A DNA stretch of 64,000 nt from Rapana venosa (GCA_028751875.1 CM054153.1:27905552-27969551), one strand, 5' to 3'. Positions 31,336-41,574 are shown, numbered from the stretch's first letter. Notes: a model not told the origin generated them from the letters alone. Made by a program: numbers and translations.

Positions 31336-33208
31336 CAGGGTTCGTACAAGTCTTAAAAAGCCCTAAAAAGCCCTGATTTTTGAAGATCCAAAATAAGGCC
31401 CCTAAAAAGCCCTAAAAATGAGACATACAGCCCTGGAGGCCCTAAAAAGCCCTAAAAATGGGAACCATGAGTGAGAGTTTCTATTGAAATGTAGATTTAA
31501 CAAATATACAAAATGAAAGTTATGAGAAATGAAAGCAAGAAGGGTGTTCAAAGATCGTATTATCGCTGATGAATGCCTGTCGTCTGCTATTCATGCTGCG
31601 CCACCTATTTTGCCAAGGGAGGTAATTTGCCTCCATTGGAAGCACATATTTGCTTTGCTTTCACCAGTTATTTTTTACATGCGGAGGACTATCTATCCCT
31701 ATGGTATGTCCGTAATTTGTTCGGAAAATGATGTTTAACTATGGAACTGCGATCATGAGTAAAATAAAATACCAGTTTACTGCGCTACAGTCCTTCTCTA
31801 CGAGATTTTTCAATGTTAGCACAGCTGTGCTGTGAATAGCAAGGCCTATTATTTCTCCTGTGCACATGTGCAGTTTACAAAATGACAGTCAGTGATACAG
31901 TTGCGTGTCAGAATGGGAAAACAATAAAACCTGTAGCCAAATCTATTCTTTATTTGAGGAGGTTATCCCACGGATTTTCTGCAGAACGCATACAGAAAAA
32001 AATCCAGTTGATAAGGCAAGTCAGAAATGCCAGCACTTTGCATATTTTCCACCACTCAATGTGGTCAATTTAGTTGACTTTACTTTAAAATTCGCAGCTT
32101 ATTCAGTTATTGGCAGACTTGATCCGAAGATTCTTGCTTTCCAAAAAAAAAAATTACTATGGGGAGAGGGTGTGGGCATCTTTTTCAAGCCAGTGTTAGG
32201 CCTACCACTGTCTGCATTGACAATACGGACTTGTACATGTATTCATAGTGAAGAGAGCTTGTGTCCAGCAACATCTCTCTGTCTCTGTCTCTCTCTCGCT
32301 TGTGCATGCATGCGTGTGTGTGTGTGAATGCCTGCATGTATGCATGTATGAGATGGAAATAAAGGAGCAGAATTTGGAAGAGGCACTGTGACAGTGTGAG
32401 GGTATTGTTATTACCAGTTCTAGTACTGGGTAACCATCTGCATCTTTGATAAGGCAAGGAGACTAGTTCACATCCGATGAAGTTTGAGGGATAGTGTCTG
32501 AAGTTCACTTTGCTAGTTTGTGAAAAAACCTATTAAAATCAGAGACACTTATTTCAGTTTTCTCTTTACTTGGTATTTCAAGACATGGAGACTTCCATCA
32601 CATCATGATTTGATGTTTTACTGTGTGAAGATTTTAATTCATTGTGGTATCTATGATTGAAAGACATTTTATTCTAGAACTTAACTTGGATTTGTGTCAA
32701 TAATCAATATCCAACATGCAGTTTTAGACAAGAAGACTTTGCTTACATGAGTTTGAGATTAGTTTATCAAAGTAAATGTGTACACAGGGTGATAAATTAT
32801 ACCTCGATACCCAGCGGCTAGGCCCTAAATATGGAAATGTAGTAGTAGTATGTTCTTTCGAGCCAGAAGGCCCATAGAGCCGGAGCTTATCCCGGTTTCT
32901 GTAGCGCTAAGCGAACTGATGGTTTTTTTCACCACCCCTGTGACAGGACGCTAGTCTGTCGCCAGATACTTCCCCAGCAGAGCTGGTACCCACTTGTACA
33001 CCTGGGTGGAGTGAGGAAAATAGGAGTAAAGTGTCTTTCCCAAGGACACAACACCGAGCCGAGCGGGGATCGAACCCGCGACCTCTGGATCACGAGTTGA
33101 CCGCCTAAACCACTCGACCACGGTGCCTCCTTAAAATTTGGAAATAATGTCCCTAAAAAGCCCTAAAAAGGCCCTAATTTTTTCCCCACCAAGTCTGTAT
33201 GAACCCTG
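31336..33208 (+). mobile_element. hAT-like non-autonomous DNA transposon, 1873 bp
   Basis: Left end CAGGGTTCGTACAAGTCTTA and right end, reverse complemented, CAGGGTTCATACAGACTTGG form short terminal inverted repeats. The element is flanked on both sides by TATTG (31331-31335 and 33209-33213), a 5-bp target-site duplication. Both ends carry subterminal CCCTAAAAAGCCCTAAAAA arrays (31355-31460, 33150-33178). No transposase frame is seen. CAGGG-type ends fit hAT elements, most of which make 8-bp duplications; a hAT group with 5-bp duplications is known, so the superfamily call is tentative. A SINE is nested at 32839-33133, and 31690-32290 is shared with 1280-1830. Confidence 0.7.
32839..33133 (-). 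mobile_element. tRNA-headed SINE (family 6) nested in the hAT-like element
   Basis: The minus strand begins GGAGGCACCGTGGTCGAGTG with an A box (TGGTCGAGTGG) and a B box (GGTTCGATCCC), as in Ser/Leu-type tRNA, then a body including the reverse complement of GGTACCCACTTGTACACCTG. It is flanked by a 12-bp near-perfect direct repeat, AAATATGGAAAT (32827-32838) and AAATTTGGAAAT (33134-33145), a retroposition target-site duplication, proving insertion after the hAT-like element. Confidence 0.82.
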
Positions 33209-33539
33209 TATTGTTAAATCCCCTCCCTACTAAACTATTACACTGGGCATTCATTGCATCAAGAGTGAAGACAAAGTTTTCTTCATGTTCATCCAAGCTT
33301 GTTATATCCCCTCCCTACTAAACTTCTCTTTCAATCACAGACTTACTGCAGGCTTTCCTCTCTACCTATCAGAGTCTACCTCAAATATAAGGAATATTCG
33401 TCTGGCAACATGATGTCAAAAACAAATTTATGTAAAGTTAAGGTAACCTATCACAGGTAACCTATCACGATTTTTGCTGCAAAACATAAGGAATGCTGAA
33501 GAAGGAGTTCTTAATCTTAATTCTCTCTGTGCCAGGAGG

Positions 33540-34905
33540 CACACAAGGCTTGAAAATCATTCCTCCACTGGTTCCGGTCTGCAGCTGTGCCTCGTGCGGC
33601 GTTCCACGTGCTCCAGCCTGCACCATTCCGCTCTACTTCTACCATTCATCGCCATGTTTTTGGGCGTCTCCTTTTCGTTCTCCCTTCAGGTGTCCATCCG
33701 AGGCCAACAGCACAGTTGTCACTCCTGTCCTTTCTTAGGACATGTCCGATCCAGTTCCATCTCCGTCTTCTAATCTCCTGGCTGATTTTTTCTGCTCCTG
33801 CTATTTCCAAGACTGTCTTGTTGGAAATGTGTTCTTGCCATCGGATCTTGAAGATCCTCTTCAGACATTTGGTTTGGAAAATGTCTAGTTTCTCTTCTTC
33901 TCCTTTTGTTAATTTCCGGGTCTCACATCCGTAGAGAAAAATTGACAAAACTGGTTTTTCTGCCGATGTCTCCCATTTGCCAGATGTTGGATAATCGTTT
34001 CATCTGCGCACTGGCCATTGCTACTCTCTACTACAATATTTAGTTGCTCCAAATATAGAATGGTTCTGTTCCCAAATAATTTTTATTCACAGCTGAGCGC
34101 TGACTGGTAAATTATAAGACAAGGGCCAGTGGTTTTCTGTCAGGGTGGCCTTCCCTTAGACTGCGTTGGTCCACGGTGCAATCTCCCATCCCCCACCTGG
34201 GAGACGCGCCTCTACGCCGTGCAGTCCCAGCGCGAGGCAATATATATGAAAATTTGAAAAAAAAACCTCTCAGGGTGATGATTTATTGCAAAGCTACTGT
34301 ATGCAGCGAATTCAACAAGCAGGCTGTGGTCTGAGCTATATCAGGAGAGTATATCAGGTTTTGATCCTTTATCTGATACTATTTAGTATTATAGCTCCGG
34401 ACGATCTCAATTTTCTTGTTCTCTAAGGTAATGTCACTGCTGATGCTACTGACACTATTTGTTAACTGGATCCTCACTGCACTGATCTGCAGAAGAAGCT
34501 TCTTCCCAGGTGATTTACTGTGTTGACCATATCTTGCTCTTTTTCAGCTTGGCCACCGATGTCATTGGTACATATCTTGCTGTGCAGATCTTGATATACA
34601 GACAATTTGCTCTGGTGTGCTCCATCCTGCTCTTTGATGTTCTCCTCAGCTTGAAGCTTCAGTCTTTTCTGGAGGATTCTTAGCATGACCTTAACTTGGT
34701 TGGCTGACCGGCAAAGTTTTAAGTTGCCTTTTTCAGGAGACACAATGACAATCAGGGACTAAGTCCAAGGTGTTGGCTACTTGCCTGTCCACCAGATCTT
34801 ACTGCAGATGGTGAGTAGCACCTCTCTCATGGCCTCTCCGTCTGCCTGGACCAGCTCCGATGGAATGTTGTCCACTCCTGCTGACTTCAAAGGTACGATC
34901 TCAAC
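33540..34905 (-). pseudogene. Decayed LINE reverse-transcriptase remnant
   Basis: Read on the minus strand from 34905: AGVDNIPSELVQADGEAMRE then KIWWTGK; then QVKVMLRILQKRLK near 34680; then ITLENKKIEIVRSY near 34420; and, after a break at about 33960-34380 filled by other sequence, LYGCETRKLTKGEEEKL, KIRWQEHISN and WNWIGHVLRKDRSDNCAVGL (33646-33930). These are the landmarks, in order, of the RT and C-terminal region of non-LTR elements that are common in invertebrates. Large parts of the catalytic core are missing and frames change several times. Confidence 0.8.
34031..34112 (+). repeat. Dispersed repeat, inverted partner of 37626-37706
   Basis: CTACAATATTTAGT, then GGTTCTGTTCCCAAATA and TTTTTATTCACAGCTGAG, are the reverse complement of the sequence at 37626-37706. 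It sits in the break of the LINE remnant. Confidence 0.8.
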
Positions 34906-35019
34906 CCCTCATGTCAAGGCATGAGAAAACAGCTGCAGAGAACATGGTTCAAGATAGGACTATTGACAGACCAGACATTGTCCCAGGCTTTGAGAAACGG
35001 GTCTGAGAGGATGCCATGG

Positions 35020-35900
35020 CCAGTTGCGTGTCGGCTCATGCTGGGTTCTTCAAGAAAATGTCCCGACTGAATTATCATGCACTATCGTTTGTTGACAGTT
35101 TAAGAAATTTTCGAACACCTCAATATCCCTGAAGAAACAAACATGGTTTTACACTTAAAAAAACTTCCAACCAATTATCGACCTCAGTGTCCCTTTCAAT
35201 ATCAATGTCATCTTCAAACTTCATCTTCAGTCGTTGCCTCAATTCCTATGGACAAAATGGTTCTGAAAAGCAAACTACAATCAAACTGGTTTCCCTCTGC
35301 TCAAAACATTGGCTCTTACTCCCAAAACTTGGAGATTCAGTCTCTGTGCCCTCACTTTCCCCATGGAGGCCAGGAATTATACACACACATACTCCATGCT
35401 AAAAACTTGACAGAGTGATGTACACATCCCATGCCAAACTTGACCTACCATAAAAACGCTTTGGTTGTTTTCATGTTTTGGAGGGTTAGGGGTTGGCATT
35501 GTAACTGCCCCTCCTAGGATGATTAAAGTGCATGCCCCCCCCCTTCTCCAAGGCAAAAAAATATGGTACTTATTAATAAAAGTTCAGGATCTCATAAGGG
35601 GTGAGGTGGGAGGGTTAGGGGACTTTTGATGGGACTGAAGGCTACTTTGGCACAACTTCAATAGTTTTCAATGAAAGAGCAGCATTTCCTGATGGGATTG
35701 ATTTTTGCCTGACACAGTTAAAAGTACACTTGCCAAATACAAAGGTCTGAAACGTGTATAAATCACACACAACCTAATTACACACACATACAAACACACC
35801 TATCACAACCTTGCCTGTAAAGCTGTTATGTGATACATACAATCGTACTAGCTTGAAAAACAAAACAACCTGACCTGACCCAACTTCACTCTGACCACTT
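35020..35900. other. Noncoding sequence between LINE remnant and SINE
   Basis: No recognised gene or repeat family; only C-rich runs (about 35535-35545) and short CA stretches. Confidence 0.5.
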
Positions 35901-35908
35901 ACCTTGGA

Positions 35909-36247
35909 CTGGTCTGGGATAGCCTGGTGGTGATGCGCATTGTGCTCGTGATCTGCTGACCCGGGTTCGAATCTCATTCAAAAGGATTTTTCCTCTACAG
36001 ATAACATCAGTGCCGACTCATCTCCCCTCAAAAGTCCAGATGAGACTATAAAGCGAGGTCCTGTGTTCGAACGTGCGCAGAACATCTTGTGCACATGTTT
36101 AATCCTGTTCCACTTTTTGGAAGAGTAGGCCATTGTGTGCCAGTGGGAACGGATGACAAAATTCACAAAACTGCATACACTCAGGGGAGTGGATGTAAAA
36201 AAGCACATGAGTGCTTATTCCATTATTCTTGAAATAAAATAATAAAA
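35909..36247 (+). mobile_element. Family-1 tRNA-SINE, near full length
   Basis: A tRNA-like head with A box GGGATAGCCTGGTGGTGATG and B box GGGTTCGAATCTC is followed by the ACATCAGTGCCGACTC block, the GATGAGACTATAAA block, the CAGAACATCTTGTGCACA block, TAGGCCATTGTGTGCCAGTG, GGATGACAAAATT and the tail AAGCACATGAGTGCTTATTC with an AAATAAAATAATAAA end. It represents the whole family-1 architecture. Confidence 0.88.
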
Positions 36248-36572
36248 AAATATTTGTAAAAAATGGCAGGTGGTGCTCTCCATTGAGTTGTTATCCCTTT
36301 CTGTTGATTCATTTAAATAGGTGGCACTTATTCTGGGGCATAAAACCCCCCCAAACCCAAACATCCTACGCCCAAAAGGCCCTTCATTCTAGCCAGGTAA
36401 ATATGGTTGAAAATACACGTGTGCTGACTGCTACAAAGGGCGATAACTACAGCTATTGACTGGCATACCGTCAATTCCCAAGTTGTGTCCCTTGTTCGTG
36501 CCAACCTGCAACAAAAAGTCAAACTGTTAAGGCATGAAAGAAAGAAAAAAATCGGTTGTCTGGCCATAAACA

Positions 36573-36612
36573 CACACACGCACACACACACACGCACGCA
36601 CGCACACATGCA
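36573..36612. repeat. (CA)n/(CG CA)n microsatellite
   Basis: Short interrupted ACAC/GCAC repeats. Confidence 0.88.
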
Positions 36613-36702
36613 TGCATTTTATTCTCGTCTAATATCACTAATAGCGGAAAGACATCAAAAGAATGAATACTCCCTTTATATTCAGAAATGAATGACGAAC
36701 AG

Positions 36703-36723
36703 TATAACACACACACACACACA

Positions 36724-36760
<37 letters not shown>

Positions 36761-36903
36761 AACAGTCCAAACATGTTTTGTATAGTGGCCCAAGGCCGAA
36801 GTACAATAAAACTTTTCAGTGTTCAGTGTTCTCTCAACAGTGTAACACACACACACACAGAGTGTGTGAGAGAGAGTCTCTCTCTCTCTCTCTCTCTCTC
36901 TCT

Positions 36904-36935
<32 letters not shown>

Positions 36936-36936
36936 A
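36703..36936. repeat. Paired CA/CT microsatellites flanking a 75-bp spacer
   Basis: (CA)n(CT)n at 36703-36761 and (CA)n(GA)n(CT)n at 36845-36936 flank a short unique spacer. The TAACACACACAC start is common to both and CAACAGT occurs twice, suggesting a local duplication. Confidence 0.88.
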
Positions 36937-37121
36937 GTGAAGGACTACCTTACTCTATAACACTTAGTATAAGCAAAAATAGTTTGGGGCAGTCTTGTGG
37001 TCCATCTCAATCCCTGCGAACTGCACGTTTTCCTTTCTTCTTTGGAGAGTCAAGTCTGTCCCAAGAGACTCTAAACCAGTCGACCTGTGCGCTTAACGGA
37101 CTTGTGCATGTCAACAGAACC

Positions 37122-37127
37122 TAACCC

Positions 37128-37158
<31 letters not shown>

Positions 37159-37173
37159 AAAAAAAAAAAAAAA
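37122..37173. repeat. Poly-C/poly-A block
   Basis: A C-run followed directly by an A-run; same structure as 2233-2274. Confidence 0.9.
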
Positions 37174-37189
37174 TTGATGGAAAAGAGCA

Positions 37190-37345
37190 GGGAGGTACCT
37201 CCTCCCAACTGTCCTGGGGAATGAAGGTGGTAGCCTCAATTCCCGACTGTATCCCTGAAGTTGGAATGCGGCTACCTTAATGGTGGCTATGGTGGCATAA
37301 GCAAAAATCTCGCTGTTGGTCAACCTTGGAGCTCTAGCCGAGGAA
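37190..37345 (+). repeat. Family-3 dispersed repeat (copy 1)
   Basis: It shares GGAATGCGGCTACCTTAATG (GGAATGCAGCTACCTTGATG in copy 2), then GGAGCTCTAGCCGAGGAACA and an A-rich end with copy 2 at 52945-53110, in the same orientation. No coding capacity. Confidence 0.7.
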
Positions 37346-37625
37346 CAAAAACCCAAAACAAAACAAGCCCCCCTCCCCCCAAAAAAATCAATCTAAACTT
37401 TTTTTTTTATCTGGAAGCTGGGTTTGAATTTTAAACCTAGTGAACTCCAACATAACACCCCCCTCCTACACACACACACAAGAAAACCCAAAGAAACATT
37501 TTGAAATATTCAATTAATCACTTAGGCATGATGAAGTTTTGACAGACTTCTCGTATTCTGGACTACTTGTACCAAAGACGTTTTTATTAAAGTTATAGAA
37601 TTTCCACTCTTTTTGTAATTATCAG

Positions 37626-37706
37626 TCAACCCTCAGCTGTGAATAAAAAGTATTTGGGAACAGAACCCTTCTATCTTTTGAGCTACTAAATATTGTAGTC
37701 TTGCCG
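37626..37706 (-). repeat. Dispersed repeat, inverted partner of 34031-34112
   Basis: See 34031-34112. CTCAGCTGTGAATAAAAA, TTTGGGAACAGAACC and ACTAAATATTGTAG are its reverse complement. The arms are 3.5 kb apart. Confidence 0.8.
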
Positions 37707-38186
37707 AACCCAAATGAGTGTATATTGTATACATGTAATTAGTTCGTGACATCCAACCAGTATCAGTATTATTTATAAAAACTGGGAGAGAAAAAGATTC
37801 ACGCATCGTGCTACGAAAAACAACAACAACAATTACAACAAAAACAACCAAACCCTTACCAACCAAATCATAATACAGACAAGACAACATGCTTTCACTC
37901 CCTGTGATAAAGATTCCATTAGGAAAATACCAAAAGCCCAGAAACAAATTCTTGATTAATAACTGCATAGGACAAAGAACTTAAAAACGTTACCTAATGT
38001 TTGTCATGCCATGAAATGGAAAGAAATATACACATGGTTTTTGTGCGTGTTGTTTCTAGCATTCTTCACTAGGCTACATTATTCTTAATTTAAGAAAAAA
38101 TAAAATTACCCTCGACTTTTTTGTTTAATCATCTTTTTGAAACGTAATGCAGGTTATCTCGTGATAGGGAACCAAAAAAAATTAAG

Positions 38187-38268
38187 CGTCGCCGACAGGA
38201 TTCGAACCTGTGCGGGAAGATCCCAATGGATTTCTAGTCCATCGCCTTAACCACTCGGCCACGACGAC
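38187..38268 (-). tRNA. trnS-AGA: tRNA-Ser (anticodon AGA)
   Basis: The 82-nt minus-strand sequence folds as a class II tRNA: acceptor stem GTCGTCG with CGGCGAC (one G-T wobble) plus discriminator G, A box TGGCCGAGTGG, a seven-base anticodon loop CTAGAAA (38231-38237; anticodon at 38233-38235), a long variable arm and B box GGTTCGAATCC. CCA is not encoded, as expected for a eukaryote. A run of T follows on the minus strand (the A-run at 38173-38181), a normal Pol III terminator. All features are intact, so the gene is likely functional. Confidence 0.95.
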
Positions 38269-38863
38269 TTGCTGACAATATGGCCACTTTTTACTTTATT
38301 ATCGGTATTTGTCACTCTACTCTATAGTACCGTCTATATTAATATGTCACAGTGAGTTATTCTACGTTGAGGAGGCAGTCGAGTTTTGCATGGAGAATGG
38401 GCGCACACTTCCAGATCTACTGTGCACTTAACAGAACAGGCCTAGCTGTAGTAATTTAGACACCTGAACGTCCTAGTAGGCTACCCTCATCCTTGCTCTT
38501 TACTGCATCTCCCAGCTGTAGGTAACTCTTTTCAGTTGGACTTTATTGGACTGTGCTGTCTCATTTCATGCCACTGATTAAAAAAAATACCAACCAAATC
38601 GTTAGAACTGATTCTTTGCCATAATTATTCTTGACATCCTTTCTCTCACCCTGGTGTTTTTTTTCTCTCTCAATCATGCCATATTCACAGGGGCAGTAAC
38701 TGATCTGTCCGCACCTGGAAGAGTTGTCTCTCTTCCATCACGGCTCGTTCTTGTTTGTCTATAAATTCTAATGTTTAACTGTTGCGCTTTGACCGTGCTC
38801 TGCATTTCATCGATTGTTTGTTTATTTGATTTGTTTACCTATTTTCTTCTTATCTTACAAAAC

Positions 38864-38939
38864 TGCAAACATGTGCATGAGTGTTTATTCCATTATCCTC
38901 GAAATAAAAGAATAATTTTAAAAAATAATTCCAGGGAGG

Positions 38940-38981
<42 letters not shown>

Positions 38982-39046
38982 GCTCCTCGAACCCAGGCCG
39001 TCAGATCACGAGCGCAACGCTCTAACCACTAGGCTATCCCTCCCCA
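38864..39046. mobile_element. Fragments of family-1 SINE around a poly-G run
   Basis: A plus-strand tail fragment (GAGTGTTTATTCCATTATCC, 38880-38900) is followed by a run of G (about 38942-38980) and then by a minus-strand head fragment (TCGAACCC, AACGCTCTAACCACTAGGCT; 38983-39046). Two copies appear truncated into each other. Confidence 0.7.
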
Positions 39047-39057
39047 TGTATGTTTTA

Positions 39058-39285
39058 AATATTTTGTCATCCGTTCCCACCGGCACACATTGGCCTACAC
39101 TTCCGAAAAGCGGAACGAGTTTTAGCGTGTGCGCAAGATGTTCTGCGTGCGTCGCACACGGGGCCACGGTTTATAGGCTCATCCGAAGGACTTTTGGGGA
39201 GAGTGGATGTTAACTTCAAAGGAAAAATCCTCTTGAACGAGAATCGAAACCGGGTCAGCAGATCACGAATTATCAGTAGGCTTAC
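39058..39285 (-). mobile_element. Family-1 tRNA-SINE, minus strand (39.1 kb copy)
   Basis: Reverse complements of GGATGACAAAAT, of GGCCACTGTGTGCC-type, CAGAACATCTTGCGCACACG and ACTTTTGG blocks and part of the head are present; the 5' end is cut by a poly-C run (39290-39313). Confidence 0.82.
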
Positions 39286-39315
39286 GGACACCCCCCCCCC
39301 CCCCCCCCCCCCCAT

Positions 39316-39575
39316 TATGTTCCTACCCGGGCGTAATGACCTACTCTTCCAAAAGACGGAACGGGTTTTAACGTGTTCGCAAGATGCTCTACGTGAGTTT
39401 TAGGATAGGCCTAGTCTCATCTGATGGACGGACGTTCAGGGGAGAGGAGTTGGTACTGACGTTAAACTCCAGTAGGTTACATCCCCTCGAAAGGGTGCCT
39501 CAGTGAGTGGCTCGAACCGGGGCCATCAATCAGATCGCGAGCTCAACGCTCTAACCAGTGGGCTATCCCGCCCCT
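39316..39575 (-). mobile_element. Family-1 tRNA-SINE, minus strand (39.4 kb copy)
   Basis: Body blocks CTACTCTTCCAAAAGACGGA and AACGTGTTCGCAAGATGCTC are followed by the complete head in reverse (GGCTCGAACC, CTCAACGCTCTAACCAGTGG, GCTATCCCGCCCC). It lies head to head with the plus-strand copy at 39645. Confidence 0.82.
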
Positions 39576-39644
39576 TTCCCTTTTCAAAAGCAGATAACAA
39601 AGACAACGCCAATGGCTTTTGATTCTCTCCTAAATTTGGCTACC

Positions 39645-39939
39645 TACTACTGGGACGGGATAGCCTAGTGGTTAGAATATTGCGCTCGCAATCTGACAAC
39701 ACGAGTTCGATTCCCGTTCAAGGGGATATTTTCCCCTGGAGTTCACATCAGTGCCGCCGACTCCACTCTTCCCAAAAGTCCTTCGAATGAGACTATAAAC
39801 CGAGGCCCCGTGTGCGAACGCACGCAGAACATCTTGCGCACACGTGAAATCCTGTTCCGCTTTTCGTTAAGAGTAGACCATTGTGTGCCGGTGAGAACAC
39901 ATGACAAAATTTACAAAACCGCATACACACGGGGACTGG

Positions 39940-39970
<31 letters not shown>

Positions 39971-40022
39971 GCACAGGAGCGCTTATTCCGTTATGCCCGA
40001 TATAAAAGAATAAATTTTAAAA
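39645..40022 (+). mobile_element. Family-1 tRNA-SINE, full length
   Basis: It has the head GACGGGATAGCCTAGTGGTT with B box GAGTTCGATTCCCG, all body blocks, a long A-run (about 39947-39969) and the tail GCACAGGAGCGCTTATTCCG with an AT-rich end. The head-to-head arrangement with the preceding minus copy gives inverted arms that could form a long hairpin. Confidence 0.87.
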
Positions 40023-40209
40023 AATACCTCAGCTTTTCCACCATGTAAAGCCAAACAACTGCAGACGACACAAGCCGACAAAAAAGAATGGTAGGGGGAA
40101 AAATCACAAGGGAATGGGGGGGAAATCACAGGGGAAAGGGGGAAACGGGGCGTGGTGGGAAAAGTTTGTCACAACAAAGACAAGGTTTGGCGCCTCAATC
40201 ACGCAACGC

Positions 40210-40290
40210 GGCATTCACTTCTCACTTCTGAAGTTCTCTTTCCAAACTTCTCTCACTTCTGAAGTTCTTTTTCAAACAAGCCTCATGGGA
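40210..40290 (+). repeat. Short tandem duplication, CTCACTTCTGAAGTTCT
   Basis: CTCACTTCTGAAGTTCTCTT and CTCACTTCTGAAGTTCTTTT occur about 31 bp apart, each containing the small palindrome ACTTCTGAAGT. Confidence 0.75.
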
Positions 40291-40545
40291 CATGATTTCC
40301 AAACCGAGGCTGAGCTCTCCTGGCCATCTCAAACAATACCGGAAATACACTTCTTAACAGTCTCGGCTAGCTCTCCCGTCACCTCAGGAGCACGTTCGGG
40401 CGTGTGTAAGGACTGGGAAGCCTGATCTCCTCGGATTGTGTGCAGCTCCATCATAGCGTGGTAGTAATGTTTTTTAAGCCTCAAAGTTTTTCAAAACCGA
40501 GGATGAATCAGAGATGTTGGATGGGAAAAGTCAGGTTCGTCTTGA

Positions 40546-40554
40546 GAGCGAGAG

Positions 40555-40586
<32 letters not shown>

Positions 40587-40727
40587 AGAGAGAGAGAGCG
40601 AGAGAGAGAGAGAGAGAGAGAGAATGGCACTTGATGTACAATGACGTGAGAGAGCGAGAGAGCGAGAGAGAGAGAGCGAGAGAGAGAGAGAGAGAGAGAG
40701 AATGGCACTTGATGTACAATGACGTGA
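40546..40727 (+). repeat. (GA)n microsatellite with a 78-bp tandem duplication
   Basis: GA-rich repeats flank two copies of AATGGCACTTGATGTACAAT (starting 40623 and 40701). Confidence 0.93.
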
Positions 40728-41264
40728 TTTCGTTACAGACAAGGCTGCTACAGTCCACATCCACCATTTAAAAAAGTAAAAAAATCGTCACTCCACCAAC
40801 AGTAAAATCACAGGCACGTGACACACAGACATGCATGATCACCCCCTCCCCCCCCTCCCCTCAAAAACATTTTTTGGGTATTTTTCCAGCTCAGATTAAG
40901 GTGGGAGGTCGGGAGGGTAGGGGAGTGGTGGGGAAGACTGCAAAGACAAATGCTACAGATTGCCACGAAGATCAGATCTTTAACATACCTTATGAAAACA
41001 TAATTTCATTCTTCCTTTTTTTTGTTTTTGGAGGGGGAAGGTGAATCATATTTACATCCCTGCGGAAATACTGAATAAGGGAGAGAAAAAAGCACCAACC
41101 ACAATCATCGTTGGCTATCTCTTTAAAGATGTTTACTGGGTTATATTTCACTTGACAAAAATAATGTCAGTTATAAATTCACTCGCAAAATGTCACATCT
41201 CTGACAGTTAATTCATCCAACCTTTTCGACACAGTTCTTTCAGAATCACAGATGTAAAGGTGTT

Positions 41265-41545
41265 GCCCCCCCATACCCTATGTGGTCGCTGGGTAGCGAG
41301 GTGTCATTGACCTCAGCTTCTCCAGGGGCCAGCATAATGCTGGCGGTGCCCATCTCCTTCCTCTCCCTCGCTGCTTTACCTTCCCTGTTCCTAATGAGAG
41401 CAGGTACCCATTTACAGCTGGGTGAACTGGGGGACTGGTACTAAAGCCAAGGCGCGCAAATGGTCACCCATCCAAGTGGTGACCACGCTGGATGCTGCTT
41501 AACCTTAGCTGGGGGAAAGCGTGTGCTCTGACCACTGTTCAGATT
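41265..41545 (-). mobile_element. Composite tRNA/5S-rRNA-like SINE (minus copy)
   Basis: On the minus strand: an A-box-like AGTGGTCAGAGCACACGCTT, then AGCTAAGGTTAAGCAGCATC and CACTTGGATGGGTGACC, which match the 3' half of animal 5S rRNA (AGCTAAGCAG and TACTTGGATGGGTGACCG). The body follows, including CACCCAGCTGTAAATGGGTA and GGAAGGTAAAGCAG and ending ACACCTTTACATCT. A plus-strand copy at 52012-52303 has the same order. Confidence 0.8.
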
Positions 41546-41571
41546 CATGAGCTCCGAGAATCATAACAGCA

Positions 41572-41574
41572 ATG

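Noticed and set aside
31336..33208. CCCTAAAAAG arrays as interstitial telomere repeats
   Set aside because: The unit is not the animal TTAGGG/CCCTAA repeat; the arrays sit just inside inverted ends of a transposon.
33474..33934. Plus-strand frames of 81-115 residues
   Set aside because: They are antisense to the LINE C-terminal region on the minus strand.
39645..39725. tRNA gene candidate with A and B boxes
   Set aside because: The stems do not close properly and the same head begins a repeated 340-380 bp unit, so it is a SINE head.
41440..41500. 5S rRNA gene candidate
   Set aside because: Only the 3' half resembles 5S rRNA, and it is embedded in a repeated SINE body; no full 120-nt 5S sequence.
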